Assembly: GCA_024278455.1 (NCBI GenBank) | Contig: JAJRTE010000280.1 | Coordinates: 1-39,892 of the forward strand | Direction of reading: 5' to 3' | Source of the DNA: Myxococcota bacterium | Lineage (GTDB): Bacteria > Myxococcota_A > UBA796 > JAJRTE01 | DNA length: 39,892 nucleotides | In this document: in pieces, positions 6,743 through 15,773 of the stretch | Position numbering within the stretch: the first letter of the stretch is position 1 | Layout: every line of letters begins with the position of its first letter | Notes under the pieces: model-generated | The model's input: only the letters and a program-made list of their open reading frames with translations | Told to the model about the DNA's origin: nothing | Databases searched by the model: none | Program-made: the position numbers and the translations under genes

Positions 6743-9700
6743 CTACACGCCACCCTCACGCGGCGCCGCGTCCTCGCTCCGGCGTTCCTCCTGGACCCTT
6801 TCCAGGAGTTCTCGAGCCACGTCCGCGATCTCCTGGGCCACGGTGCGCAACCGGTCCGGTTGCTCTCCACTGTCCACTGCCAGGGCCACGCGCAAGGGTT
6901 CCCAGCGGCCGGCAAAGCCCTTCTCGTCGAGCAGCTTCGCCAGTTCGGCAGACGCACCGGCAGCGGCCAGGCTCACCGCAAGATCCAACATGGCGTCCTC
7001 GAGAACCTCGTCGTCGCCACCCGCTGGCGCCGACGCTTCCTGGCCACTCTCCAGGCTGGACAGGGTATCCAGGAGCGTCTCCAGGTGGCCGAGGGCTTCC
7101 CGCCATTTGCCACGACGGGCACACGCCTCCCCCAGGATGGCGAGAATGTCGGGGTCGTCCGGTAGCACGGCGTGGGCCTGGCGGGCCGCGGTCTCCGCAG
7201 CCTCGAGGGCGTCGTCGGTACCCAGGAGCGCGTGCGCTTCCGGCAAGAGCAGTAGGTCCGCGCGGATCGCCCACAGATCGCCGCTTTTAGGGTGCTGCCC
7301 CACGAGTGCCTCGGACAACTCGATGGCTCGCTCCTGGTATCCATGATCCCACATGAGTCCAAGCAACTCCTCCGCCTTCGAAGGGTGCTCTTTGGCCAGG
7401 GGAATGATTTCTTCCAGTTCGGCGTCGAGTTCGGTTTTTCGGCCCAAGCGGGCGAAAAGCCGTAGTCTTCGCAGGTGAATTGGGAATGCGTCCGCAGCAT
7501 CTTCCAACAACCTGTCCCAGAGTTCGCGGCCTTCGTCCGTCTTGCCGAGAGCTTCAAGGGCTTCGGCCAGGTAGAGTTGGGTGGGACGGTCACCAGGATA
7601 CCGCTCGCCGAGTTCCCGCGCCAGGACCTCGAGTTCGCCCCATCGGCCCGAAAGGTGATAGTGTGTCATCAGTCTGTAGCCATACTCGAGCCAAGGAACC
7701 AGTTCCAGGGCATGCCGCCACGCCCGTTCGGCCGCCTCTGTCTGCCCCATGGCCGCTCTCTGGTCCCCCAACGTCGTCCAGGCATCCGCTGCCTGAATCT
7801 TTGATTCGGCCTCCAGGGCGCCAGCAGAGGATTCCGCGCCCTCCATGTCAAGATCGGTCAGACACCTCAGGAAGGTTTCCATTTGCGTCAGCACGCGCAG
7901 AATGTCCTCTCTCGCCTTGCTTCGAGCGCAGGCCTTCTCGAACAGGCCGCGGAGCCTTTCATCCCGGTCCGCCTCTCCCGTAGTTGCCTCGAAAGCCTGC
8001 GCAATCGGGAGAAGTCTGACAGTGGCGACATTGTGGGACAACGCCACGAAAAAGGCCTCGAGCGCCGGCCCGTCTTGGATAGCGGCGGCCGTGGTGAACA
8101 TGTCCTGGAGTATCTCGTTCGAAAGTTTGGGCGCTTGGGTCAGCGCGAGCAGTGCGGCGTGCGTCTCCTCCCTGCGTTCCGACTGCTTCGCGGCCAGCAA
8201 GAATTCGTACCAGTAGTTTGCATACTCGGGAGCGGCCACGGAGGGAGTATGCGCGCTTAGGATGTCCAACGCCTTGTCGACGTGGCCTGTCAGGCGATGA
8301 AGTCGGGCGAGAGGCACGAGCAGCGGGGGAACCGTTCCCCATTTGTTGGTGGCTGCGTGCCCGGCCGCCTTGGCCTCGTCGAACCGAGAAAGGGCGACTA
8401 ACGCCTCGAGTTCTTTAGCGGCGAAATCGGGCGTGTCGTGGCCATGCCCTCTCGCCTTCGCTATGGTGTCCAACATCTCCGAGAATCGCCTTGTGGCTTG
8501 TTCACATGCCAGGAGATTCGTCCAAGCGTTCGTGTCCTCCGGCGCCCATCGAACGGCGTTCCTCGCCGACTCGAGCGCCTCGTTGGTCTCGCCCGCCAGC
8601 AACTGTGCGACGGAGAGGTTCGACCAGGCCAACCCGAACCGTTCGTCCAGCTCGACAACCTGAGAGAAAGCACGCGTCGCTTGCCGGACTAGACCAGACA
8701 CGAGACACCATTGACCGAGTTCGTGTGCCAGTTCACGGGACTTTGCGGTTTCGAGTGCTCTCGTGAAGGACCGCTCGGCCTCTTCCGTCTTGCCTGCCCT
8801 GTACAGGACAACGGCCAACTTAAAATGCGGCGCCGGATGTTTCTGATTGTCCACCTCCAGACGGCGTCGTGCGACCGCCTCGGCTTCGACGAACTGTCCC
8901 ACTTGAGACAGGAACCCTGCCAACTGGCCAAGTTCGGTCGGGTCGCGCAATTGTCGGAGCGCTCGCCCCAACGTCTTGCTGGCTGCGGTCTCTCGTCCCT
9001 GTTCTCTGAGGCACAGAGCGAGGAAGACCCCGGCGAACCCCTGTCGTTTTTCTGTTCCCTTGGCGGAGAAAAGGCGAAGGTGCTCTTCCGCGGCCTGGAA
9101 TTCCCTCCGCACAATACAGGTTTGCGCAAGCAGGAAGTGCGCCGCACTGTTGCCGGCGTCCCGTTTCAGGAGTTCGGCCAGGGTGGTTTCCGCTCGGGCC
9201 ACATCGTTTGTCGAGAGGAACAGATTGGCCAGATTCAACCGGAGAGTCGGGTCTTCTGGCTTCAGTTCGATGGCCTTGCGGAACCACCCCTCTGCGCTTT
9301 CCATTTGACCGAGCTGCTGCGCCGCGATTGCCCGAATGTTCCACGGTTCCGATTCTTCAGGGAACGCCTCGCAGGCCCGTTCGGCCGCCTTCAACGCTTC
9401 TTCACTCCGAGCGAGGTTGAGAAACGTCAAAGCGAGGGCGCGAAGCCATGAGAGGTTGCCCCCGTCATTCGCGATTGCCCATTCGAGCACCGGTACGACA
9501 CGGTTCAACTCCCCCAGTCCGAGCAAGGCGTCGGCATAGGCGGCGGCCGTTTCGGGATTGGGGTCCTCCTCGTATCGCCTTTGCATCTCTGGAAGGTTCA
9601 GCTCGGTCTCCACGCGCTCTTCGCCGAGCACCGCCCGGGCGCCATCCAGATCCAAGTAGCTCGCCAGGGAATCCTTGTCCGTGCAGATTCTTCTGGCCCA

Positions 9701-11053
9701 GTAGAACGCGCGGTCGAAGGTATATCGTTTCAGTTGGCTGCTTTCGGCGGCCTCGGCAATCATCGACAGGCGCGCGAGTTCGAGCAGATTTTCGTCGTTG
9801 TGTGGACCCCCTTCTCCTCCCCGTCCCATCCTCGCCTCAATGCGCCGCAACAGCAGCCCCAGATCCTGGTCGTCGTAGAGATACTTCATGAAGCGGAGGA
9901 GCGCGCGGAGCCTCTCCATTTCGTTCCGTCCATGCCGCATGAGGTAGTAGATGTTGTAGAAGCGCTCGGCAAGCTGATAGGTGGTCGGCCGGGCTTGTTT
10001 GAACTTCTCGACCCAGCCGTCACCAGCGAGCTTGTTGAGCTGTGCGCTGACAACGCTGGTCGGGATCCTGAGGTCCAATCCCAGCTCTCGAGCCGGGGTC
10101 GGATCCCAACGGCGGGCCAGCCCATCCACGATTCGGCGGGCCTGGATGGGGAGTTCTTCGGTGCGGTGCTTGTAGTAGGGGGTGACCTCGTCGACGAGGC
10201 GCCTCAAGACGGCATAGACGTCGGTCAGGGGTGCGTCTCGAAGCAGTTGATAGATGACAGCGATCATCCTCGGGTTGCCTCCGGTCAACTGGTGAAGACT
10301 GCGCAGCAGGGGGGCGCCCTCACGCAACTTGTCCAGCAGGTGCCGGTTGCCTTCCCGTTCGGCCCACTGGGACAGCACCGCGCGCATGTCGTCGAGGGAC
10401 AGGCCTCGGAGTGTGTGGGTCTGAAAAAACTCGTAGAACGGCGCGTTGGAGAGTTCGATGGATTCGAAGGTGCTCGGCGCAGCCGCGACCATCAGGAGCC
10501 AGGGCTTTTCCATGAGTGCCGCGCGCAGCCGATGGATCTGGCGGTCCTCCCGGATCTGGTCCAGGATCAGGTTGACGTTGTCCACCAGGAGCAGAAGCCT
10601 TCGTCCGGAACGGGTCACGCGGCGCTCGAGTTCGACCAACGCCAGTGCCTCCAGGCGCTCGGCATCGCGGGTCTCACGGCGCAGCCGGTGTGCGATGTCT
10701 TTGCCACGAGAGCCACTCGTGTTGTTCTCAGGGTTTTCCAGCACCTTGAGCCAGAAATCCGCCAGGTCTCCAACGCCGTATTCTTCCTCCGCGAAGCCGA
10801 TGGGGGTCCAGCGCGCGGCCAGTTCGGGGTCGTCCTCGACGGCATAGCGAAGCCTCAACAGGAGTGTGGTCTTGCCACTACCCCGTGGCCCGATGAGCAG
10901 GAGGTGTTGGAGTCCGGCGGAATCGGCTTTCTGCTGCCGTATCACGTCCAGGAGACGCTGCAACAGTTCGTGCCTCGCCGTGAAGGAACTGATCAGCTCC
11001 TCCCTGGAGAGCATGGCCGGGTTGTAGAGGAATGCCTTGTCCTGGGTCTGCAT
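6743..11053 (-). CDS. P-loop ATPase with winged-helix segment and very long TPR superhelix (STAND-like)
   Basis: 1436 residues. The N-terminal NTPase carries Walker A GPRGSGKTT (55-63) and a Walker B-like LLLLVDN (153-159) with Asn where Glu is usual. It is followed by GGNPRMIAVIYQLL, the conserved helix seen in STAND and archaeal-type ATPases, and a winged-helix-like segment (about 300-370: VVSAQLNKLAGDGWVEKF). From about residue 470 to the end it is almost entirely TPR-type helical repeats (for example AEGWFRKAIELKPEDPTLRLNLANL). This is the layout of STAND sensors, in which the repeat arm senses and the NTPase oligomerises. No effector domain is visible at either end. It lies 67 nt downstream of another P-loop ATPase gene on the same strand and is probably co-transcribed. 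Its function is unknown. Confidence 0.75.
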   Translation of the reverse strand: MQTQDKAFLYNPAMLSREELISSFTARHELLQRLLDVIRQQKADSAGLQHLLLIGPRGSGKTTLLLRLRYAVEDDPELAARWTPIGFAEEEYGVGDLADFWLKVLENPENNTSGSRGKDIAHRLRRETRDAERLEALALVELERRVTRSGRRLLLLVDNVNLILDQIREDRQIHRLRAALMEKPWLLMVAAAPSTFESIELSNAPFYEFFQTHTLRGLSLDDMRAVLSQWAEREGNRHLLDKLREGAPLLRSLHQLTGGNPRMIAVIYQLLRDAPLTDVYAVLRRLVDEVTPYYKHRTEELPIQARRIVDGLARRWDPTPARELGLDLRIPTSVVSAQLNKLAGDGWVEKFKQARPTTYQLAERFYNIYYLMRHGRNEMERLRALLRFMKYLYDDQDLGLLLRRIEARMGRGGEGGPHNDENLLELARLSMIAEAAESSQLKRYTFDRAFYWARRICTDKDSLASYLDLDGARAVLGEERVETELNLPEMQRRYEEDPNPETAAAYADALLGLGELNRVVPVLEWAIANDGGNLSWLRALALTFLNLARSEEALKAAERACEAFPEESEPWNIRAIAAQQLGQMESAEGWFRKAIELKPEDPTLRLNLANLFLSTNDVARAETTLAELLKRDAGNSAAHFLLAQTCIVRREFQAAEEHLRLFSAKGTEKRQGFAGVFLALCLREQGRETAASKTLGRALRQLRDPTELGQLAGFLSQVGQFVEAEAVARRRLEVDNQKHPAPHFKLAVVLYRAGKTEEAERSFTRALETAKSRELAHELGQWCLVSGLVRQATRAFSQVVELDERFGLAWSNLSVAQLLAGETNEALESARNAVRWAPEDTNAWTNLLACEQATRRFSEMLDTIAKARGHGHDTPDFAAKELEALVALSRFDEAKAAGHAATNKWGTVPPLLVPLARLHRLTGHVDKALDILSAHTPSVAAPEYANYWYEFLLAAKQSERREETHAALLALTQAPKLSNEILQDMFTTAAAIQDGPALEAFFVALSHNVATVRLLPIAQAFEATTGEADRDERLRGLFEKACARSKAREDILRVLTQMETFLRCLTDLDMEGAESSAGALEAESKIQAADAWTTLGDQRAAMGQTEAAERAWRHALELVPWLEYGYRLMTHYHLSGRWGELEVLARELGERYPGDRPTQLYLAEALEALGKTDEGRELWDRLLEDAADAFPIHLRRLRLFARLGRKTELDAELEEIIPLAKEHPSKAEELLGLMWDHGYQERAIELSEALVGQHPKSGDLWAIRADLLLLPEAHALLGTDDALEAAETAARQAHAVLPDDPDILAILGEACARRGKWREALGHLETLLDTLSSLESGQEASAPAGGDDEVLEDAMLDLAVSLAAAGASAELAKLLDEKGFAGRWEPLRVALAVDSGEQPDRLRTVAQEIADVARELLERVQEERRSEDAAPREGGV

Positions 11054-11120
11054 GTCTGACTTTCCCTGCGCGTGTCTGTCGCGCCAACCGGGTCACGGGA
11101 CGCCCGGCGCCAGCGGCCCC

Positions 11121-12401
11121 TCACGGTTTGAACCTTCCCGTCCGTCGCTTCCGTTTCGCGGCATGTCTCACCGCGGACCGTTCGTTCCGCCACCAGTCGC
11201 GTAGCAGCCGGGCACGAAAGCGCAGCCGCCTTTTATCGCGCTTGAGGTAGCCGTCGTGGAGCAGTATCTGGATGATCGGGTCCACGGCGTCCGGAGACAT
11301 GCCGGTCTCCGTGTCGATCTGGTCGTAGACACGGGCTTCGGAGATGCCTTGCTCGCGCTCTGCAGCCAGATCGAGGACGAAGCGCGCCAGGCTGGCCTCT
11401 TTCTCCGGCAAGGCGTCGTCGAGCCGTTCCTGGTAGTGGGAGAGTGCCCGGCGTCCAGCCGCTCCCAACATGCGCTCCTCGTAGGTTCGTTGCACCAGTG
11501 CCTGGTCGAGCGGCGTACTACAATCGTCGGCCAGTTCCCGGGCTTCCTTGTAGAAGAGCTGGACATAGTAGGGGCTCAGCTCCTCGATCCGATCCAGCAT
11601 GGTGTTGAACACCGGGTCCAGGGTTTCCGTGTCCCTTTCTTGAGCATCACGGCTTTGCTCCCCACCGGCATCTGAGGCGTGGAGCATGCGGAGTAAACCG
11701 AGTGCCTGGTCTCTGGAAAAGGGTTCCAGGGTGATCCGGTCCAGATCGTTCAGGGATGCGGACAAATGGAGCCTGCGGAGAATCCCCTCCACTCCAATGG
11801 AGCCCGTCAAGACGAAGCGCACCTTTCCCTGGACAAGCTCCGGATCGTTTCGCAGTGAGCGGAACCAGTGAAGAAACTGTGCGACCACTGGTTTCCCCAG
11901 GTCCGGTGCACGGTGCATTTTCTGGAGCAGAAGCGGAAACTCGTCGACGAGGAACACGACGCTCTGGCCTTCGGGGATCTGTCGCAGGGCGTCGAGCACG
12001 CGCTGTCCCTGTTCGTCCCAGGTGGCCCGGAAAGCCTTTTCAAGCTCCACCTTGACCAAGTCGGAGCCGACCGTTACCTTGAGCTTCTCCGGCAAGAGCG
12101 CATCGAACAGGCTTCCCAGGTACTTGCCGAGAGCGGGCAATCCCTTCGCCCTGCGAAGCCGGTCCACCAGGTGCGCGATGAACGCCGCGGGGTGATAGTC
12201 GCCCTCCACGTTGAAGAAGAGAGGCACGTAGTCGAACTGGGCGTTGTCACGAATATGGAACAGAATCGAAGTCTTGCCGGACCGCCTCGGCGCGGCCAAC
12301 AACAGGCTCGAGTGGGGAAGGCGTCTCCAGATGTGGGCCAGTTGGCCTTGTCGAGGGTAGAAGTTGGAGCCGGTGACCGGGGCGCCGGTGATGTTGTTCA
12401 T
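11121..12401 (-). CDS. AAA/archaeal-type P-loop ATPase
   Basis: 426 residues from the ATG at 12401, which has GGAG centred about 10 nt upstream; the frame stays open 40 codons further without support. The N-terminus TGSNFYPRQGQL followed by Walker A APRRSGKTS (37-45) matches ATPases that start with a V-x-G-x-x-F-x-x-R-x-x-E/Q-L motif. Walker B is VVFLVDE (148-154), then a conserved FVLTGSIGVEGIL sensor-like segment. The C-terminal 150 residues are helical and basic, ending in a Lys/Arg-rich tail that could bind nucleic acid, with a predicted winged-helix (MSPDAVDPIIQILLHDGYLKRD). It precedes the STAND-like TPR ATPase and probably works with it. No nuclease or protease domain is visible. Confidence 0.75.
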   Translation of the reverse strand: MNNITGAPVTGSNFYPRQGQLAHIWRRLPHSSLLLAAPRRSGKTSILFHIRDNAQFDYVPLFFNVEGDYHPAAFIAHLVDRLRRAKGLPALGKYLGSLFDALLPEKLKVTVGSDLVKVELEKAFRATWDEQGQRVLDALRQIPEGQSVVFLVDEFPLLLQKMHRAPDLGKPVVAQFLHWFRSLRNDPELVQGKVRFVLTGSIGVEGILRRLHLSASLNDLDRITLEPFSRDQALGLLRMLHASDAGGEQSRDAQERDTETLDPVFNTMLDRIEELSPYYVQLFYKEARELADDCSTPLDQALVQRTYEERMLGAAGRRALSHYQERLDDALPEKEASLARFVLDLAAEREQGISEARVYDQIDTETGMSPDAVDPIIQILLHDGYLKRDKRRLRFRARLLRDWWRNERSAVRHAAKRKRRTGRFKP

Positions 12402-12521
12402 GGTGACACTCTCCGTGTGGAATCCGGTGTACTGTCGGACCGGGGCTCGGGTGCTGGGCTTTGAGGCCTGCATCTCGAGGACAACCATGATCTCCCCGCA
12501 AGATACCCTCCCGGCAGCCAC

Positions 12522-12576
12522 TTGCCAACAGAAATTTTGGCAACGGATCCATTGTACAATAGAATCGTTGGCAACG
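12522..12576. promoter_or_regulatory. Clustered TTGGCAACG repeats, candidate operator
   Basis: TTGGCAACG occurs at 12537-12545 and again at 12568-12576, exactly 31 bp apart (about three helical turns). TTGCCAA at 12522-12528 is inverted with the first copy. The second copy lies inside the palindrome CGTTGGCAACG (12566-12576). A perfect 10-bp palindrome, ATTGTACAAT, sits between them at 12551-12560. This arrangement suggests a dimeric regulator binding upstream of the leftward ATPase genes. The regulator is not identified. Confidence 0.45.
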
Positions 12577-12641
12577 AACCCGTTGCGCTCGAGAGGGCAG
12601 CACGCGGATCCCGCAGGCGTGCCCGCCGTCGTGGCTTGGTA

Positions 12642-12671
12642 TTGACATTACGTGACAGGGCGACCTATCAT
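12642..12671 (+). promoter_or_regulatory. Promoter of the acyl-CoA mutase operon
   Basis: TTGACA (12642-12647), an 18-nt spacer and TATCAT (12666-12671). The mutase ATG is at 12732, giving a leader of about 55 nt. This is among the best sigma70-type matches in the window. Confidence 0.8.
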
Positions 12672-12731
12672 GTAGGCCTCGTTTCGCGGGGCAACGGAAC
12701 TGGCGTTCACCGTTCGGAATGGGAGCCCACG

Positions 12732-14474
12732 ATGGAACATAGTGACAACGACCTGGGACGGATGTCTGGAGGTGCGGGCCCGGCTTCCGGCGGGCCGGAC
12801 CACCCGCGGGAGCGGCTCACCACCATGGTTTCCCGTTGGAAGCAGCGGGTCGCAGCGTCTCCGCGGCGCCCGGGGAACGAGACGACGACCAACCTGTCCG
12901 GCGCCGAGATCGACCTTCTCGGCCTTCCCGACCCCGACTTGTTGAGCGACGCCGGCCTGGACCGGTACCTGGACGATATCGGTGTACCCGGGGAGTACCC
13001 GTTCACTCGAGGCGTCCAGCCCAACATGTATCGCGGCAGGCTGTGGACCATGCGGATGTTCGCCGGGTTCGGCACGCCGGAGGACACGAATCGCCGGTTC
13101 AAGTACCTGCTCGAGAAAGGCCAGACCGGGCTGTCCACCGCCTTCGACATGCCGACGCTGATGGGCTATGACTCGGATTCCGACTGGGCGGTCGGGGAAG
13201 TGGGCAAGTGCGGCGTTGCCATCTCGAGCCTCGAGGACATGGAGCGGTTGTTCGACGGCATTCCCCTGGACCGGGTTTCCACGTCGATGACCATCAACTC
13301 ACCGGCGTCGATCCTGCTCGCCTTTTACATCTCCGTGGCCGAGAAGCAGGGCGTTTCGTCCCGTAGGCTTCGCGGGACGCTCCAGAACGACATTCTCAAG
13401 GAGTACATTGCCCAGAAGGAGTACGTGTTTCCGCCTCGAGAATCCGTGCGCCTGATAACGGACCTCATCGAGTACTGTACAGAGCACCTGCCCCTCTGGA
13501 ACACCATCTCGATCTCCGGGTACCATATCCGGGAGGCGGGGTCGACCGCGGTGCAGGAACTGGCGTTCACGCTCGCCGACGGCTTTGCGTACATCGAAGC
13601 CTGCCTGGAGCGCGGGTTGGACATCGACGCCTTCGCCCCTCGGCTGTCCCTGTTCTTCAACGCCCACTCCGACTTCTTCGAGGAGATTGCCAAGTACCGG
13701 GCTGCCAGGCGGATCTGGGCCAAACGGCTCCGGTACCGCTACGGAGCGAAGTCCCCCCGCTCGTGGCTGATGAAGTTCCATACCCAGACGGCAGGCTGTT
13801 CGCTCATGGCGCAGCAGCCCGAGAACAACATCGTGCGCACGGCGCTCCAGGCCCTTTCCGCCGTCCTGGGAGGCACGCAGAGTCTCCACACGAACTCCAT
13901 GGACGAAACCCTTGCCTTGCCGACCGAGAAGGCGGTCAAGATCGCCCTTCGCACCCAGCAGATCATCGCCCACGAGACGGGCATCCCGCACACCATCGAC
14001 CCGTTGGGCGGTTCCTACTTCGTCGAGGACCTCACCAACAAGATGGAGGCCGAGGCGGAAAAGTATTTCGAGCGTATCGACGAGATGGGTGGCGTGATCC
14101 CGGCCATCGAGCAGGGTTTCTTCCAGAAGGAGATCGCCGCCGCCGCCTACCGGTACCAGCTCGAGGTCGAGCGGAAGCAGCGGATCCTGGTGGGGGTCAA
14201 CGAGTACGTGGAGGCAGAGGAGGAGCCGATCGAGATCCTGCGGATCCCCGAGGAAGTGGAGGTCAAGCAGAAGGAGAGGCTCCGGGACCTTCGCGCCCGG
14301 CGGGACGAGGGCGCCGTGCGCACCGCCCTCCAGGGCTTGCGCCAGGCGGCTCGAGACGGCTCGAATACCATGCCCCATTTCATCGCGTGCAGCAGGTGCT
14401 ACGCCACCCTCCAGGAGCAGATGGACGTCCTCCGGGAGGAATTCGGCGAATACCAGGAGACCTATTCTTTTTGA
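12732..14474 (+). CDS. icmA: B12-dependent acyl-CoA mutase large subunit, isobutyryl-CoA mutase-like (methylmalonyl-CoA mutase family)
   Basis: 580 residues: the substrate-binding TIM barrel of the adenosylcobalamin-dependent mutases without the B12 domain, which is encoded by the next gene. Family motifs are [75 protein letters not shown] and [10 protein letters not shown]. At the two specificity positions it has Phe110 (in TMRMFAGFG) and Gln228 (in YIAQKEY). Methylmalonyl-CoA mutases carry Tyr89 and Arg207 there, and isobutyryl-CoA mutases Phe80 and Gln198; the 118-residue spacing is the same in all three. I therefore infer interconversion of isobutyryl-CoA and n-butyryl-CoA, as in valine or butyrate metabolism. 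The separate 580 + 144 residue subunits also match IcmA/IcmB. Start: ATG at 12732 after GGGAG. Confidence 0.85.
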   Translation: MEHSDNDLGRMSGGAGPASGGPDHPRERLTTMVSRWKQRVAASPRRPGNETTTNLSGAEIDLLGLPDPDLLSDAGLDRYLDDIGVPGEYPFTRGVQPNMYRGRLWTMRMFAGFGTPEDTNRRFKYLLEKGQTGLSTAFDMPTLMGYDSDSDWAVGEVGKCGVAISSLEDMERLFDGIPLDRVSTSMTINSPASILLAFYISVAEKQGVSSRRLRGTLQNDILKEYIAQKEYVFPPRESVRLITDLIEYCTEHLPLWNTISISGYHIREAGSTAVQELAFTLADGFAYIEACLERGLDIDAFAPRLSLFFNAHSDFFEEIAKYRAARRIWAKRLRYRYGAKSPRSWLMKFHTQTAGCSLMAQQPENNIVRTALQALSAVLGGTQSLHTNSMDETLALPTEKAVKIALRTQQIIAHETGIPHTIDPLGGSYFVEDLTNKMEAEAEKYFERIDEMGGVIPAIEQGFFQKEIAAAAYRYQLEVERKQRILVGVNEYVEAEEEPIEILRIPEEVEVKQKERLRDLRARRDEGAVRTALQGLRQAARDGSNTMPHFIACSRCYATLQEQMDVLREEFGEYQETYSF

Positions 14475-14497
14475 CAGCAACCGGGGTGCAAAGAGAC

Positions 14498-14932
14498 ATG
14501 GCAGCACATCGTCCCCCTGAACGGAAGATCCGCGTACTCCTGGCCAAGCCCGGCTTGGATGGGCATGATCGAGGCATCAAGGTCGTGGCTTCCAGCCTGC
14601 GCGACGCCGGCATGGAAGTCGTCTATGCAGGCCTTCGCCAGACACCCAAGATGGTCGTCAACGCCGCCATCCAGGAAGATGTGGACGCCATCGGCCTTTC
14701 CGTACTCTCCGGCGCCCACATGGTGCTCTTCACCGAAACGATGAAGCTCATGAAGGAGATGGGGTGCGACCACATTCTCCTCTTCGGAGGCGGCATCATC
14801 CCCGACGAGGACGTGGCGAAGCTCAAGGAGGCCGGCGTGGGAGAACTCTTCCTACCCGGGACCCCGAGCGACGTGTTCGTTCGCTACATCGAGGAAGAGG
14901 TCGCGCGGCGGCGACAAGCCTCGAGGTCATGA
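14498..14932 (+). CDS. icmB: B12-binding small subunit of the acyl-CoA mutase
   Basis: 144 residues, a stand-alone cobalamin-binding Rossmann-like domain. The signature Asp-x-His-x-x-Gly is present as D21-G-H23-D-R-G26, with His23 as the lower axial cobalt ligand. [10 protein letters not shown] and LFGGGIIP are the other two conserved nucleotide-tail-binding segments. It begins 23 nt after the stop of the large subunit and should pair with it to form the active mutase. The ATG at 14498 gives the standard short N-terminal extension (AAHRPPERK) before the first beta strand, [16 protein letters not shown]. No chaperone gene (MeaB/IcmF type) or epimerase follows. Confidence 0.88.
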   Translation: MAAHRPPERKIRVLLAKPGLDGHDRGIKVVASSLRDAGMEVVYAGLRQTPKMVVNAAIQEDVDAIGLSVLSGAHMVLFTETMKLMKEMGCDHILLFGGGIIPDEDVAKLKEAGVGELFLPGTPSDVFVRYIEEEVARRRQASRS

Positions 14933-15046
14933 CCCGCGGCTCGCGCCGTCACACCATGCACTCGAGGAGCGGCACATGACGCCAGCGTACAGCTCCGCCT
15001 ACCCTCCCCCCGACCGCCCTCCCTCGCTCGAGACAGATGGTGTATC

Positions 15047-15523
15047 ATGAAGCCCGACGTGCCGGCGCCGCGTTTGCGGCGAGCGCTCAGGTTGAAGACG
15101 TTGAAACAGAGACGGGAACGCTGGGCCGAGGCCAGGGCGGCACGCAAGGCCCTGTTTGCCAGGCCAACGCCGGTTGCCGACCGCGTGCAGCTCGTCGCGC
15201 GGCTGCACAAGCTCATCGACTACGGCTATTTCGTCCTCTGCGTGCTCCTGGGCATCCGGATCCTGGCACAGGTGTTCGGCTACCGGGACCTGAGCGTCCC
15301 GTTCGACCTCTACACCCTCCTCGAGCTGCCGCTCCTCTCTCGAATCCAGGCTGTCGTCCCCCCGGTAGCCATCGGCCCGAACCGCCAGCTCGATGTCCCA
15401 GCTCTATTCCTCCTGCTCTCCGTCAGTCTGATTATCCGTGCCGCGCATGCCCTGGTTCGCTTGCTGGCCCGCCGCGTCATCCCGGCCGAACGGTGCCGGC
15501 CGCTGGCGAGGCGCCTCGAGTAG
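15047..15523 (+). CDS. YggT-like small membrane protein
   Basis: 158 residues. A basic N-terminus (about 55 residues) precedes a hydrophobic helix YGYFVLCVLLGIRILAQVFG, a short segment ending LLELPLLSRIQAVVPP, and a second helix, LDVPALFLLLSVSLIIRAA. The order helix, P-x-L-x-x-I-x-x-V-x-P-P, then a D-x-P/S-begun helix is that of the YggT family (PF02325 type), although the loop is longer here. YggT proteins are inner-membrane proteins of uncertain function. No strong ribosome-binding site is visible. It follows the mutase genes by 114 nt on the same strand and may be co-transcribed. Confidence 0.6.
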   Translation: MKPDVPAPRLRRALRLKTLKQRRERWAEARAARKALFARPTPVADRVQLVARLHKLIDYGYFVLCVLLGIRILAQVFGYRDLSVPFDLYTLLELPLLSRIQAVVPPVAIGPNRQLDVPALFLLLSVSLIIRAAHALVRLLARRVIPAERCRPLARRLE

Positions 15524-15773
15524 ACTAGACTGCGCGTCTCCCGGGCGTCGGGATGTGGGGTTTTCCTGACCCGTCTCGCCCGCGTCTCGGCTATACTGTT
15601 GTCTCGAGAGCCCCTGCCGGTGCAACGAGCGGTTGCGTGCGGATCTCGAGCGTCCCCCCACACCTCGTGGCCGATGGGCAGAGCCCCCCGGCTCGAGGGG
15701 CGCGACGTGCACGGTGCATCGGGGAGGGGTGGTGTCGGGATGGGAAACTGGGGAGAGAATCGAGGAATTCGCC

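Larger units (their letters stand above)
12402..12731. other. Divergent intergenic region between ATPase pair and acyl-CoA mutase genes
   Basis: No gene. It contains the leftward ribosome-binding site of the ATPase gene, a cluster of TTGGCAA-type inverted and direct repeats at 12522-12576, and a near-consensus rightward promoter at 12642-12671. I did not find a convincing leftward -35/-10 pair. Confidence 0.6.

Noticed and set aside
9581..11059. A 492-codon rightward open frame antisense to the large ATPase
   Set aside because: It mirrors the coding strand of a protein with clear Walker motifs and TPRs. High GC removes stop codons on the opposite strand. No recognisable domain in its translation.
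12732..14474. Plain methylmalonyl-CoA mutase annotation
   Set aside because: Tyr and Arg that define that specificity are Phe110 and Gln228 here. The family assignment stands but the substrate probably differs.
13299..14507. A 402-codon leftward open frame opposite the mutase gene
   Set aside because: The forward strand encodes an almost textbook mutase; the antisense reading has no motif.
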